This document shows positions 1-8,125 of a stretch of DNA of 63,310 bases, piece after piece. The translations under genes and the position numbers were made by a program. The notes beneath the pieces are model-generated. The model made no database searches. It was not told where the DNA came from and saw only the letters and a program-made list of their open reading frames with translations. This DNA is from CAYLOP01 sp964385305 (GTDB taxonomy: Bacteria > Chloroflexota > Anaerolineae > Anaerolineales > E44-bin32). The stretch spans positions 1 through 63,310 of the forward strand of contig CAYLOP010000003.1 in assembly GCA_964385305.1 (NCBI GenBank), read 5' to 3'. Each line of letters opens with the position of its first letter. Positions within the stretch are counted from its first letter, which is position 1.

Positions 1-4
1 GGGC

Positions 5-23
5 TATAATCGAGTTGTAGGTG
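5..23 (+). promoter_or_regulatory. -10 box and RBS of the LysM gene
   Basis: A perfect TATAAT lies at 5-10 and an SD-like AGGTGA at 19-24, just before the ATG at 29. This predicts a 5' leader of about 12 nt. The -35 box would lie outside the window, so only half of the promoter is visible. Confidence 0.5.
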
Positions 24-28
24 ACCTG

Positions 29-847
29 ATGACGTACCGATCCATCCAGCGCATGCTCATCTGTTTCGCGATTATTGCTGGGATTATCCTCACGCTGAGT
101 TTTGTCTTACCGGCTAGCGCTGGTGAGAAGCGTATTCCTGATGCACAACCCACCCCCTTCCTCACGCCGACGCCGGGACCCGATGGCAAGATCGTCTACA
201 TTGTCCAGGACGGAGACACCCTTTGGCGCATCGCTGCGATCGCGGAGATCAGCATCGAAGAGTTGATGACTCGCAACGGGATCCAACCAGGCGACTATAT
301 CACTTCCGGTATGGAACTAGAGTTGGGATTAGGGGTGCCTGTTCAACCGACCACGGCTCCCGGTGCTGTGCCCACGCCCATTCCGGCGACGCCAACGGCA
401 ACCCCAGCTTCGGCCACCGGTGAAATCTGCGTTTTGCTCTTTCTAGATCAAAATGGAAATGCCCGCCTTGACGAGGGCGAAAGCCCGTTAGCGGAGGGAC
501 AGGTGAGCGTTGTAGATGTTTCGGGGACACTCGCTGGCGAGCACGCTACCGATCTTGATCCGGAAGGCTTTTGCTTCGAAGGGCTTAGCCAGGGTGACTA
601 TAATGTTAGCGCCGCAGTTCCTCCGGAACATAACCCAACGACGTCCATGAATGTCCCCCTTCGCCTCGCAGCGGGGGATATTAAATATGTGCAGTTTGGG
701 GCACAACCGGGTTTAGCGATTATTGAAGGCGAAGGGTCAGGAACGAGTAGCCGCTCCACCACACTTGGCGTGCTGGGTTTCGTGCTCCTGATCGGTGGTG
801 GTATACTGGGTTTCTTCGCCTACCGCTATCGTCGTCAAATTCGGTAG
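29..847 (+). CDS. Membrane-anchored LysM and SdrD/Cna-B-like surface protein
   Basis: The protein has 272 residues. A hydrophobic N-terminal segment at about 8-30 looks like a signal peptide or anchor. A LysM domain follows at about 53-97 (YIVQDGDTLWRIA start, then a second helix before GMELELG). A Pro/Thr/Ala-rich linker spans about 98-135. Next comes an SdrD-B-like beta domain at about 137-232 with the acidic loop DQNGNARLDEGE, typical of a calcium-binding prealbumin-like repeat. A C-terminal transmembrane helix at about 246-265 precedes an Arg-rich tail (YRYRRQIR). LysM domains bind GlcNAc-containing polymers, so a role on the outer face of the envelope is inferred. The start is the ATG with AGGTG a few bases upstream. 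It is convergent with the following aminotransferase gene. Confidence 0.8.
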   Translation: MTYRSIQRMLICFAIIAGIILTLSFVLPASAGEKRIPDAQPTPFLTPTPGPDGKIVYIVQDGDTLWRIAAIAEISIEELMTRNGIQPGDYITSGMELELGLGVPVQPTTAPGAVPTPIPATPTATPASATGEICVLLFLDQNGNARLDEGESPLAEGQVSVVDVSGTLAGEHATDLDPEGFCFEGLSQGDYNVSAAVPPEHNPTTSMNVPLRLAAGDIKYVQFGAQPGLAIIEGEGSGTSSRSTTLGVLGFVLLIGGGILGFFAYRYRRQIR

Positions 848-915
848 GCCGTCAGGTTTGCCAGCCTCGTTTAAGTCGCAACCGCGGTGCTTAGCCTAAA
901 ATCGCACAATGTAGT

Positions 916-2040
916 CTATTGCGCGCCAAGTAAATCTTCTAATGCGGCTAGAAGCAGACGCACATTTTCTCGGCGGCTCGAGTGTCCCATGAGACCAATT
1001 CGCCAGATTTTGCCAGCAAGCGGACCGAAACCGCCGGCGATCTCGATATTGTATTCCTCAAGAAGCTGACGTTTTATCTGTGCACCATCGATGCCATCTG
1101 GAATTTGTGGAGTGGTCAGGGTTGTGAGCCGGATTGCGGGTGGCACAAATAGCGTGAGATCGAGCCCTTCCAGACCCTCCCAGAATATCTCAGCGTTGAC
1201 GCGGTGGCGTTCAAAGAGAGCTTCCAACCCTTCTTCATACGCCAGACGCAAGGCCTCGCGTAGGGCATAGATCATGTTGATGGGGGTTGTGTGGTGGTAG
1301 GAAGGCGTAGCACTCCAATAGCGTTTGAGCAGCTGCAAATCTAAATAGAATACAGGCGGTGGTGTGCGGCGGGCTGCGATGACTTCCTCTGCGTGGGCGC
1401 TTACGGTAATCGGGGCAAGACCGGGTGGTGCCGAGAGCGCTTTTTGAGCCGCGCTGTAGGCAACATCCACACCCCATGCGTCGATCTCAACCGGCAACCC
1501 TCCAAGCGAGGTGACACAATCAAGGATCAGGAGTGCGCCGTTTTGGTGACAAGCCTTTGCGATGGCGGCGATATCAGATTGTAAGGCGCCAGTCGATGTC
1601 TCGGCATGTACTAACGTGACGGCCTTGTAGGAGGCTTTCTGCAGTGCGGTTGCGATATCGTCCGGGTCGAAGATCTCTCCCCATGGACATTCCGTGACAT
1701 CAACCTGCGCTCCGTAGCGGCGCCCCATCTCGGCGAGGCGTTCGCCAAAATAGCCGCTCACACATGCCAGCATCGGGTCACCGGGCTCAATGATGTTGGA
1801 GAGAGCGGCATCCATGCCCGATGTGCCGGTGCCCGGGACGGCGAGTGTGAGCTCGTTATCCGTTTGAAAGATAAAACACAGCAATGCCTTCACGTCCGAC
1901 AAGATCGCAAGAAAATCTGGATCAAGATGTCCAACGACCGGCGTACTCATAGACCGCAAGACGCGAGGATGCACCATGCTCGGTCCTGGACCCAACAACA
2001 AGCGAGGGGTAGGGTTTAAGTCTGTATACATTGTCTTCAT
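916..2040 (-). CDS. PLP-dependent aminotransferase, class V (alanine/serine-glyoxylate type)
   Basis: This 374-residue protein is a fold-type I, class V aminotransferase of the alanine-glyoxylate / serine-glyoxylate / PucG group. Evidence is the N-terminal LLLGPGPSMVHPRVL motif, the PGTGTSGMDAALSN cofactor loop, the Asp in LLILDCVTSLGG that would bind the pyridine nitrogen, and the AYSAAQKALSAPPG segment carrying the likely Schiff-base Lys. The C-terminal small domain ends in a WRIGLMGHSS motif usual for the family. It would transfer the amino group of alanine or serine to glyoxylate, or act in purine catabolism; the substrate cannot be read from the sequence. The start ATG has GGAGG 4-5 bases upstream. 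It stands alone and is convergent with the LysM gene. Confidence 0.85.
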   Translation of the reverse strand: MKTMYTDLNPTPRLLLGPGPSMVHPRVLRSMSTPVVGHLDPDFLAILSDVKALLCFIFQTDNELTLAVPGTGTSGMDAALSNIIEPGDPMLACVSGYFGERLAEMGRRYGAQVDVTECPWGEIFDPDDIATALQKASYKAVTLVHAETSTGALQSDIAAIAKACHQNGALLILDCVTSLGGLPVEIDAWGVDVAYSAAQKALSAPPGLAPITVSAHAEEVIAARRTPPPVFYLDLQLLKRYWSATPSYHHTTPINMIYALREALRLAYEEGLEALFERHRVNAEIFWEGLEGLDLTLFVPPAIRLTTLTTPQIPDGIDGAQIKRQLLEEYNIEIAGGFGPLAGKIWRIGLMGHSSRRENVRLLLAALEDLLGAQ

Positions 2041-2379
2041 GGGGCCTCCGGAGTTCTCTGAGGATGGTTTCTATAAGTATACGAGGATCAGGACGTTATG
2101 TTAAACAAAATGAGCACGCGTTGCTGACGAGATTGGTACCTCATGTGTTACGGAGTTACAGTATGATCATGCCAGCTCAGGGGTGCGTGGTAAGGGCTGG
2201 GCAATGCTTTACTGCAAGATAATCGACATGACCACAAGTCCGACATCGCACCCATTCCAGGAATATGCAATATCCACGATCGCTTTACGGCAGCAGGAAA
2301 GAAGGCGATGGCCGAATGTATGTGTGGTATCGAAACTTACAAACGCCTTACATTTCCACCACGTTAAAAGAAACGTCCC

Positions 2380-2545
2380 TATAATGAGTTATAAGAGCAA
2401 ATAAGTAATGTGAGATGCCTAAGCCTCGAGAGAGAGGCCCAAATTTGCAGGAGGTGCATATACGGGGGTGCAAGTATTAAGGCCACGAGAAAGTGGTCAA
2501 CAGAGAAGCGAGGCACCCTGCCGCCGCCTCGCTTCTTATTTTAAT
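2380..2545 (+). ncRNA. Candidate structured small RNA (unidentified)
   Basis: A TATAAT at 2380-2385 and a perfect 11-bp stem (2504-2514 with 2526-2536) followed by TTATTTT would bound a transcript of roughly 150 nt. Inside are a GCCTC/GAGGC hairpin at about 2423-2438 and a GGCCAC/GTGGTC hairpin at about 2481-2499. GGGTGC (2466-2471) is complementary to GCACCC (2513-2518), which overlaps the terminator stem and loop, so an alternative fold is possible. I did not recognise tmRNA, RNase P, SRP, 6S or a known riboswitch core. There is no clear -35 box. Confidence 0.4.
2504..2545 (+). terminator. Rho-independent terminator
   Basis: Perfect 11-bp stem AGAAGCGAGGC / GCCTCGCTTCT with an 11-nt loop, followed by TATTTTAATG. 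It ends the candidate small RNA; no upstream gene runs in this direction. Confidence 0.65.
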
Positions 2546-2710
2546 GCAGGTTTGCGGTTTTTAAGGGAGTTTGCAGGTGGTTGAAGGTCGATTTATACTA
2601 CGTTCGGTTTGTCGAGAACCCTCTCAACGAGAGGACAATCCTCTTCCACCTAACCATTCAACTCGAGGGGTAAGAGCGTTGAAGACAGTTCTGGAGTGAT
2701 CTTCTAAAGC

Positions 2711-3253
2711 ATGCCGATCAAGGTTGGTTCAAAGTATTATCCTTTGTATACCTATCTCCAACGCCGTTGGGGCACCACGGTTGAACTGTCATTCGAAAGG
2801 ATCGAACAGCTCCTTGGTGAAAGACTGCCGCCAACGGCTCGTTCCAGCCGCGCTTTTTGGAGCAACCGAAACCGGGGAGGATTTCAGTCTGCTGCTTGGA
2901 TGGAAAGCGGCTTCCATGTTCTTGAGGTAGATCTCATGAATGAGTGTGTTATTTTTGGGCAGCCAATCTTGCGCTATACGGTCCAGCGGGAAGGTGATGA
3001 TGTGAGATGGGATGGCAGGATGGTGCGAGCGTTGCGTGAATACTTGGGCTTGAGTCAGGCTGAAATGGCGACAGTGTTGGGTATTCGACAACAAACGGTG
3101 AGCGAGTGGGAGACGAGCGCTTATATTCCGACTCGCTCCAGCTCGAAGCATCTCTCCATGGTGGCGGAACGGGCAGGATTTCCGGTGCTGGACGGTGATC
3201 AAATCTATGTTCCTCAGCAGGAAAAACTTGACATCAATAACGCTACCGTGTAG
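2711..3253 (+). CDS. XRE-family regulator with an N-terminal DUF7662-like domain
   Basis: The protein has 180 residues in two parts. Residues 1-85 (KYYPLYTYLQRRWG, then FERIEQLLGERLPP and RAFWSNR) resemble, from memory, the DUF7662-type domain. Residues about 105-150 form a clear Cro/CI-type helix-turn-helix: VRALREYLGLSQAEMATVLG, then QQTVSEWE. The C-terminal tail is short. Such proteins bind DNA as dimers; the N-terminal domain might sense a ligand or partner, but nothing in the sequence shows which. The ATG has only a distant GGAG (about 15 nt upstream), so translation may be weak. It is flanked by two unusual RNA-like structures and is a lone gene. Confidence 0.65.
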   Translation: MPIKVGSKYYPLYTYLQRRWGTTVELSFERIEQLLGERLPPTARSSRAFWSNRNRGGFQSAAWMESGFHVLEVDLMNECVIFGQPILRYTVQREGDDVRWDGRMVRALREYLGLSQAEMATVLGIRQQTVSEWETSAYIPTRSSSKHLSMVAERAGFPVLDGDQIYVPQQEKLDINNATV

Positions 3254-3688
3254 AATGTCATTATCGTTATTTGTATGACGATTGGTAAATTGAGCGCCTG
3301 AGGTCGCGCGAGACGTGTACAAATGGGGGTGAGAGCATGTCTCGCGCGAAGTACCTCGGGCGCTCGTTTGTTTTAACGATCTGCAATCTATTACGATCGT
3401 TTGTGAGCGAATGAACATCATTTCCTCATATCAAGAGATGAATAAACAATATAAGGTAAATAGCTCTCGGCACTTTGATGATTAAATATTCGACACGTAT
3501 CAGTGAAAATGCGATCTGATTGGGATCAAGCTCTGGACTTGCTAGGTTTCTGGCACGTGGTCGGACTTGTATAAAATCGGAAAGATTGTGGTTTAATGGA
3601 TTCATCTTTTTCAGGACTGTAATTTTCTTAAACTTGTGCACTGTCAGTGTCGTGCTACAAACGCTATGGGTTAGTGTGTGGGGTATAC
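3254..3688. other. 435-bp intergenic interval
   Basis: Besides the long hairpin at 3292-3365 this interval is AT-rich with no convincing open frame. A TATAAA at 3570-3575 and a TTGTGC/TACAAA pair near 3634-3661 are weak promoter candidates for the J-domain gene that follows. Confidence 0.5.
3292..3374 (+). terminator. Long two-part hairpin downstream of the XRE gene
   Basis: Positions 3292-3304 pair with 3353-3365 (13 bp, GAGCGCCTGAGGT arm, one G-T pair). After a 4-nt bulge (3349-3352), 3305-3314 pair with 3339-3348 (10 bp, CGCGCGAGAC arm). The apical loop holds AAATGGGGGTGAGAG. The stem is followed by GTTTGTTTTA. It can act as the terminator of the XRE gene but is much larger than needed for that. 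Confidence 0.5.
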
Positions 3689-4492
3689 ATGTTCCAGAGG
3701 AATAGGCGCGGCGGGCTCAAACAGGCGATTGACCGGGCTACGGATCCCGAACTTCAGGATCTGCGCGCACAAGTTGCAGAGAGACAAGAACGAGTTGCTC
3801 AGCTTGAACTCGAACTATCGGAAACTCGCATTCATCTAGATCGCTTTGAGGGGGAGCTCGAATCCCGGCTCGGAGACTTACAACGCCAGTTGAAAGAACT
3901 TGAGGAACAACTGGAGGATGCTCGCAGGCGCGCCGCTCATCGTGCACAATGGGGGGATCATCCTGAATCTCCAGAGCTCGCCGAGGATGTGGTTGAGCAA
4001 TTCCGCAAGACATGGTCACAAGGCGAAAGACCCCCATTACCATCAGCCCCAGAGCAAGAGGATAGCGAGACGTCAGAGGCGCTCAAAGTGCTCTTTCGAA
4101 AGCTTGCAAAACGGTTCCATCCCGATCTGGTGCAAGATCCTGAAGAAAAAAAGCGGCGAGCGCGGAAGATGACAAAGGTCAATCAAGCCTACGCTGCTCG
4201 GGATCTGGAAACGCTGCGCCAGATGGCAGAGGAGCCAACCCAACCTGAGGTAGCGGAACAGAAGACGCGCCCGGAGTTGGTTAAAGAACGCTATATGGAG
4301 ATTCGAAGGCTTGACAGCGTAATCCGTGAGCTAGAATTCTCGTTGCAGCGGCTTACGAACTCACATACTGTTAGGCTTATGCTGGATGTGACCGTCGCTC
4401 GCCGTGCAGGCAGAGACTTGCTTGAGGAGATGGCTAATGATCTGCGTGTGGAGATCGCCCGGGTAGAAGTAGAACTCGCCGCATTGCGCTGA
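3689..4492 (+). CDS. Coiled-coil protein with a C-terminal J domain
   Basis: The protein has 267 residues from the ATG at 3689. That start is preferred over the upstream GTG at 3647 because a GGGG lies just before it and the extra residues look unlike protein. Residues about 15-85 form a long heptad coiled coil rich in Glu/Arg/Leu (ELQDLRAQVAERQERVAQL and onward). A J domain core follows at about 130-185: LFRKLAKRFHPDLV with the essential HPD triad, then KMTKVNQAYAARD. The C-terminal third is again helical. J domains stimulate Hsp70 ATPase, so this is probably a DnaK co-chaperone or scaffold. It lacks the G/F region and zinc fingers of DnaJ. It is monocistronic, in front of the convergent aconitase gene. 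Confidence 0.7.
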   Translation: MFQRNRRGGLKQAIDRATDPELQDLRAQVAERQERVAQLELELSETRIHLDRFEGELESRLGDLQRQLKELEEQLEDARRRAAHRAQWGDHPESPELAEDVVEQFRKTWSQGERPPLPSAPEQEDSETSEALKVLFRKLAKRFHPDLVQDPEEKKRRARKMTKVNQAYAARDLETLRQMAEEPTQPEVAEQKTRPELVKERYMEIRRLDSVIRELEFSLQRLTNSHTVRLMLDVTVARRAGRDLLEEMANDLRVEIARVEVELAALR

Positions 4493-4636
4493 GGTCTGAG
4501 AAGCCCAACCGTTCTTTCGTATCTTTAAACACAGGTGTGGCTGAGCGCCGAAAAATGCCATCAACCCCCGGGTCGTGCAGCGCAGCAATACTGCTTCCGT
4601 ATGCTCAAACGCCGCTATGCTTGTCTATGCCGTGAC

Positions 4637-7351
4637 CTAATTCCCATTCTCGTTAAGCATTTGGCGTAACACTGTGTGTAGGATGCCCCTGTTGTGGTAA
4701 TACGTCATCTCGATAGGCGTATCGATGCGGACCTTAACTCTAAATTCTTTGGTTGAACAGTCATCCGTAATAGCACGAACGAGCAGGGTCTCTCCCGGTT
4801 TCAAATCGTTGTGGATGCCGAGCGTGCTATAACTTTCCCGGCCGCTCAACCCCAGTTTTTCCACGCTCTCGCCGGGCATGAACTCAAGCGGCAGAACTCC
4901 CATCCCAATTAAATTCGAGCGGTGAATGCGTTCATAGGACTCCGCAATCACAGCGCGAACGCCAAGCAGGCAGGTCCCTTTCGCGGCCCAATCGCGTGAG
5001 GAGCCTGTGCCATATTCCTTTCCAGCTAGAACGATGAGAGGGATCGCGTCCGCTTGGTATTTCATCGCAGCTTCGTAGATGCTCATTTTCTCGCCGGTTG
5101 GTATGAAAATGGTGACGCCGCCTTCGGCTCCGGGAACGAGCAGGTTCTTTAAGTGAATATTGCCGAATGTTCCTCGTGTCATCACACGGTCGTTGCCACG
5201 GCGAGACCCGTAGGAGTTGAAGTCTCGGGGTGCAACACCTTTCTCAATAAGGTAGCGACCAGCGGGATCGCGCGCGGGGATGGCACCAGCAGGGGAGATA
5301 TGATCTGTGGTGATCGAATCTCCTAAAAGCACTAATACATGCGCCTCCTGGATGTTCTCAAGGTTTGGGGTTTTCTGGGTTAGATCCGTAAAGAAAGGCG
5401 GCTCTTGGATATAGGTGGAGTCGGGGTCCCAGGCGTACATACTCCCGCCTGATACTGGGATCTCGTTCCAGGTTTCGTTCCCAATAAACACATCCGCGTA
5501 TCGTTCACGGAACAGGTCAGGGCTCAGGGTGTCTTGGACAACTCGGTGGATTTCGTCTTGCGTTGGCCAGATGTCTCGCAAGTAGACTGGATTTCCGTCC
5601 TGGTTTGTACCAAGCGGGTTGGACATGAGATCGATGTCGATCGTCCCTGCAAGTGCGTATGCGACAATCAAAGGGGGAGATGAAAGATAGTTGGCGCGAA
5701 CGTGGGGGTTGATACGCCCTTCAAAGTTGCGGTTTCCCGAGAGTACAGCAGTCGCAACCAGATCCCCCTCGCTGATCGCTTTAACAACCTCCCCTGGCAG
5801 GGGACCACTATTGCCGATGCATGTTGTACATCCATATCCAACCACGTTGAATCCCAGGGCGGCGAGTGGTTCTAAGAAACCACCCTTGCGTAAGTACGCT
5901 GTGACCACACTTGAACCAGACGCTAAACTAGTTTTTACATAGGGCTTGACGCGTAGGCCTCGCTGGTGTGCTTTTTGGGCAAGCAGCCCGGCCGCGATCA
6001 TCACACTGGGATTGGATGTATTGGTGCACGAAGTGATTGCAGCAAGCACAACGGCGCCATGGCCGATCTCATACTCGGTTTCAGGGACGCGGACATGAAC
6101 ACGCGGCTCCGTAGCTTCTTGGGCTAGGGCATACCCACCAGCGGTGATTGGAGCTGATAAAGATCGGCGAAATGCTTGTCTACTTTGCGAGAGTGGAATG
6201 CGATCTTGCGGTCGCTTGGGCCCGGCGAGGCTGGGCTCTACTTTTGCGAGGTCCAACTCCAGCTGCGCGTTGTAAGATGGTGTGGGTCCGTCCTCAGACC
6301 GGAACAAGCCTTGCGCTTTGCAGTACCGCTCGACGAGGTCGATCAGGTCGTCGCTGCGGCCTGTCAGGCGTAGATACCGCAGGGTTTCATCGTCTACGGG
6401 GAAATAGCCCATGGTCGCGCCGTATTCCGGCGCCATGTTTGCAATTGTGGCACGATCAGGCAGCGTCATCTTAACCAAGCCCGATCCGAAGAACTCAACG
6501 AACTTTCCGACTACACCAAACTTACGAAGCATCTCTGTGATCGTTAACACAAGGTCGGTTGCGTTTGTCCCCTCGCGGAGTGCGCCTGTAAGGCGAAAAC
6601 CGATAACTTCAGGAGCCGGGATGACCAAGGGCTGACCAAGGATGGCAGCTTCAGCTTCAATACCACCCACGCCCCATCCCACGACACCGAGTCCATTGAT
6701 CATCGTGGTATGTGAATCCGTGCCAATCAGGGTGTCGGGGAAAGCGATGGCATGTCCATTTTCTACCTTGGTGCGCACCACACTGGCGAGAAATTCAAGA
6801 TTGACTTGGTGGATGATACCGGTCGCTGGAGGAACGACACGAAAATTTTGGAAAGCCTCTTGGCACCAGCGAAGAAAAGAGTACCTTTCATGATTCCGTT
6901 GAAATTCAAGTTCCGCATTTCGGCGTAGGGCTTCATGAGAGGCGAAGAAGTCCACCTGCACAGAGTGGTCGATGATCAAGTCGACTGGTACGCGGGGGTT
7001 GATTTTCTCTAGGCCGCCGCCTATCTTGGACAACGCGGATCGCATCGCGGCCAAGTCGACAATGGCGGGAACGCCGGTGAAATCCTGCATAACAACACGC
7101 ATTGGTTGGAACGGAATGTTTGCGTGTGCTTTGCGCTTTGGAGACCAACCTGCTAGGGCGATCACATCTTGCTCGGTAATATGCTCGCTGCCGGCTTGTC
7201 TCAGAACTGATTCGAGTAAAACACGTATGGCGTAAGGGAGATCGTCGAGCCGTGTGAGACCTGCCCGCTCTAATGCCTTTAAACGATAGATCAAGACTTC
7301 GCCTAGTCTTGTAGATAAGCGATCAATGCTTTTAAAGGGATCAAGAAGCAC
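4637..7351 (-). CDS. acnA: Aconitate hydratase A
   Basis: This 904-residue enzyme interconverts citrate and isocitrate in the TCA cycle through a [4Fe-4S] cluster. The order is the family's: N-terminal Aconitase domain with the PFQPMRVVMQDFTGVPAIVD and DSHTTMINGLGVVGWGVGG motifs, cluster cysteines in ITSCTNTSNPS and YGCTTCIGNSG, then the swivel domain with LLGDSITTDHISPAG, GKEYGTGSSRDWAAKG and the IHRSNLIGMGVLPL segment. The length matches AcnA/IRP-type aconitases. The longest frame opens at a TTG (7369). The GTG at 7351 has GGAGA six bases upstream and gives VLLDPFKSIDR, so I prefer it. It is a single gene, divergent from the interval before the sensor kinase. Confidence 0.96.
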   Translation of the reverse strand: MLLDPFKSIDRLSTRLGEVLIYRLKALERAGLTRLDDLPYAIRVLLESVLRQAGSEHITEQDVIALAGWSPKRKAHANIPFQPMRVVMQDFTGVPAIVDLAAMRSALSKIGGGLEKINPRVPVDLIIDHSVQVDFFASHEALRRNAELEFQRNHERYSFLRWCQEAFQNFRVVPPATGIIHQVNLEFLASVVRTKVENGHAIAFPDTLIGTDSHTTMINGLGVVGWGVGGIEAEAAILGQPLVIPAPEVIGFRLTGALREGTNATDLVLTITEMLRKFGVVGKFVEFFGSGLVKMTLPDRATIANMAPEYGATMGYFPVDDETLRYLRLTGRSDDLIDLVERYCKAQGLFRSEDGPTPSYNAQLELDLAKVEPSLAGPKRPQDRIPLSQSRQAFRRSLSAPITAGGYALAQEATEPRVHVRVPETEYEIGHGAVVLAAITSCTNTSNPSVMIAAGLLAQKAHQRGLRVKPYVKTSLASGSSVVTAYLRKGGFLEPLAALGFNVVGYGCTTCIGNSGPLPGEVVKAISEGDLVATAVLSGNRNFEGRINPHVRANYLSSPPLIVAYALAGTIDIDLMSNPLGTNQDGNPVYLRDIWPTQDEIHRVVQDTLSPDLFRERYADVFIGNETWNEIPVSGGSMYAWDPDSTYIQEPPFFTDLTQKTPNLENIQEAHVLVLLGDSITTDHISPAGAIPARDPAGRYLIEKGVAPRDFNSYGSRRGNDRVMTRGTFGNIHLKNLLVPGAEGGVTIFIPTGEKMSIYEAAMKYQADAIPLIVLAGKEYGTGSSRDWAAKGTCLLGVRAVIAESYERIHRSNLIGMGVLPLEFMPGESVEKLGLSGRESYSTLGIHNDLKPGETLLVRAITDDCSTKEFRVKVRIDTPIEMTYYHNRGILHTVLRQMLNENGN

Positions 7352-8125
7352 GCAATTTCTCCGGGACAAGGCTTAAAAGAAGGGATGATGTCTAACGCTG
7401 GATGGGTAACGTCGATTCTTCAAATCATGCTCATAAAGAGTATAATCGAAACGGATGTACCACCATGCCTCTTTACATCGGAGCACTGTCTTAGCGCGAA
7501 AAACGTTTCTGGGTATGGAGAAGATGCTGCGGTATTAACGGGGAGGTGTTTAAATTTGAAGGGTACGATCGTCCGACACGATGCCCACTGGTTGAAAGCG
7601 GAAACGCGAAACTTGATCGTTGCTTATCCTTTGAGACCTTCTCAGTCGATCTCCCCAGGTTTTACATTCGGCAATGCCATGATCGGAATGGACTTTGTAT
7701 AAAGCCCTGGATTATTTATGTCAAAATGTCCATGGAGATTTTATTTTCGAAAATATCCCGTATCATCTGGCACCACAGGTGCGCGGTCACGTGTACCGCG
7801 GTTCTCTACATCTTTGAAGCGTCAGCATCCTTTTCAAGGATGTAGATTGGGAGAAATTACAGGCTTGCCACCCACACGAGTATGTGATTAGTTATTCACA
7901 CACTTATTTTGTGACAACCACAGTTAAACTGGCTGGAGCGTTCTAATACCATGAAACACTGCTGCTCACGACTGCCTTTGAGCGCCGGGTTTTGCGAACC
8001 ACTATGAAGTATCTGGCCAAGCAACGTGGCGAAGCACGTACGCTGAATACTTGTCCGTGCAACATCGGTTTGATGGGAGAGAGCTGGGGTGATGCTTTGG
8101 CGTGAAGGAGGAAGTTTTTTCGATT
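7352..8125. other. 774-bp interval with no convincing gene
   Basis: This is the divergent region between acnA and the sensor kinase. It contains a TATAAT at 7441-7446, a doubtful 48-codon frame at 7556-7702 with a good SD, a CGCGGT/ACCGCG hairpin near 7780-7800 and a CATCCTT/AAGGATG hairpin at 7826-7842. A single TTATTCACA (7892-7900) matches the DnaA box but stands alone. Confidence 0.5.
7556..7702 (+). CDS. Possible small protein (48 aa), doubtful
   Basis: A TTG at 7556 is preceded by GGGGAGGTG with a seven-base gap and opens a 48-codon frame (MKGTIVRHDAHWLK at the start). A TATAAT lies 110 bp upstream. I recognise no family. The residue composition is neither clearly membrane nor clearly globular, and the only support is the ribosome site, so this may be chance. 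Confidence 0.2.
   Translation: MKGTIVRHDAHWLKAETRNLIVAYPLRPSQSISPGFTFGNAMIGMDFV

Larger units (their letters stand above)
2041..2710. other. Gene-poor 670-bp interval with a candidate small RNA
   Basis: I find no convincing coding sequence here. The interval carries the upstream region of the minus-strand aminotransferase, a TATAAT at 2380-2385, a run of hairpins at 2420-2500 and a strong terminator-like hairpin at 2504-2536. A further short stem occurs near 2625 (CTCTC-aac-GAGAG). The open frames in this interval lack RBS and family resemblance. Confidence 0.6.

Noticed and set aside
2404..2545. Known riboswitch or tmRNA/SRP/6S identity for the structured RNA
   Set aside because: None of the conserved cores I know could be matched by eye.
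7892..7900. TTATTCACA, a perfect DnaA-box match in a large intergenic region
   Set aside because: It is single. With eight fixed bases on two strands about two matches are expected in a window this size, and another (TTATCCACA, minus strand) lies inside the MEMO gene near 55691.
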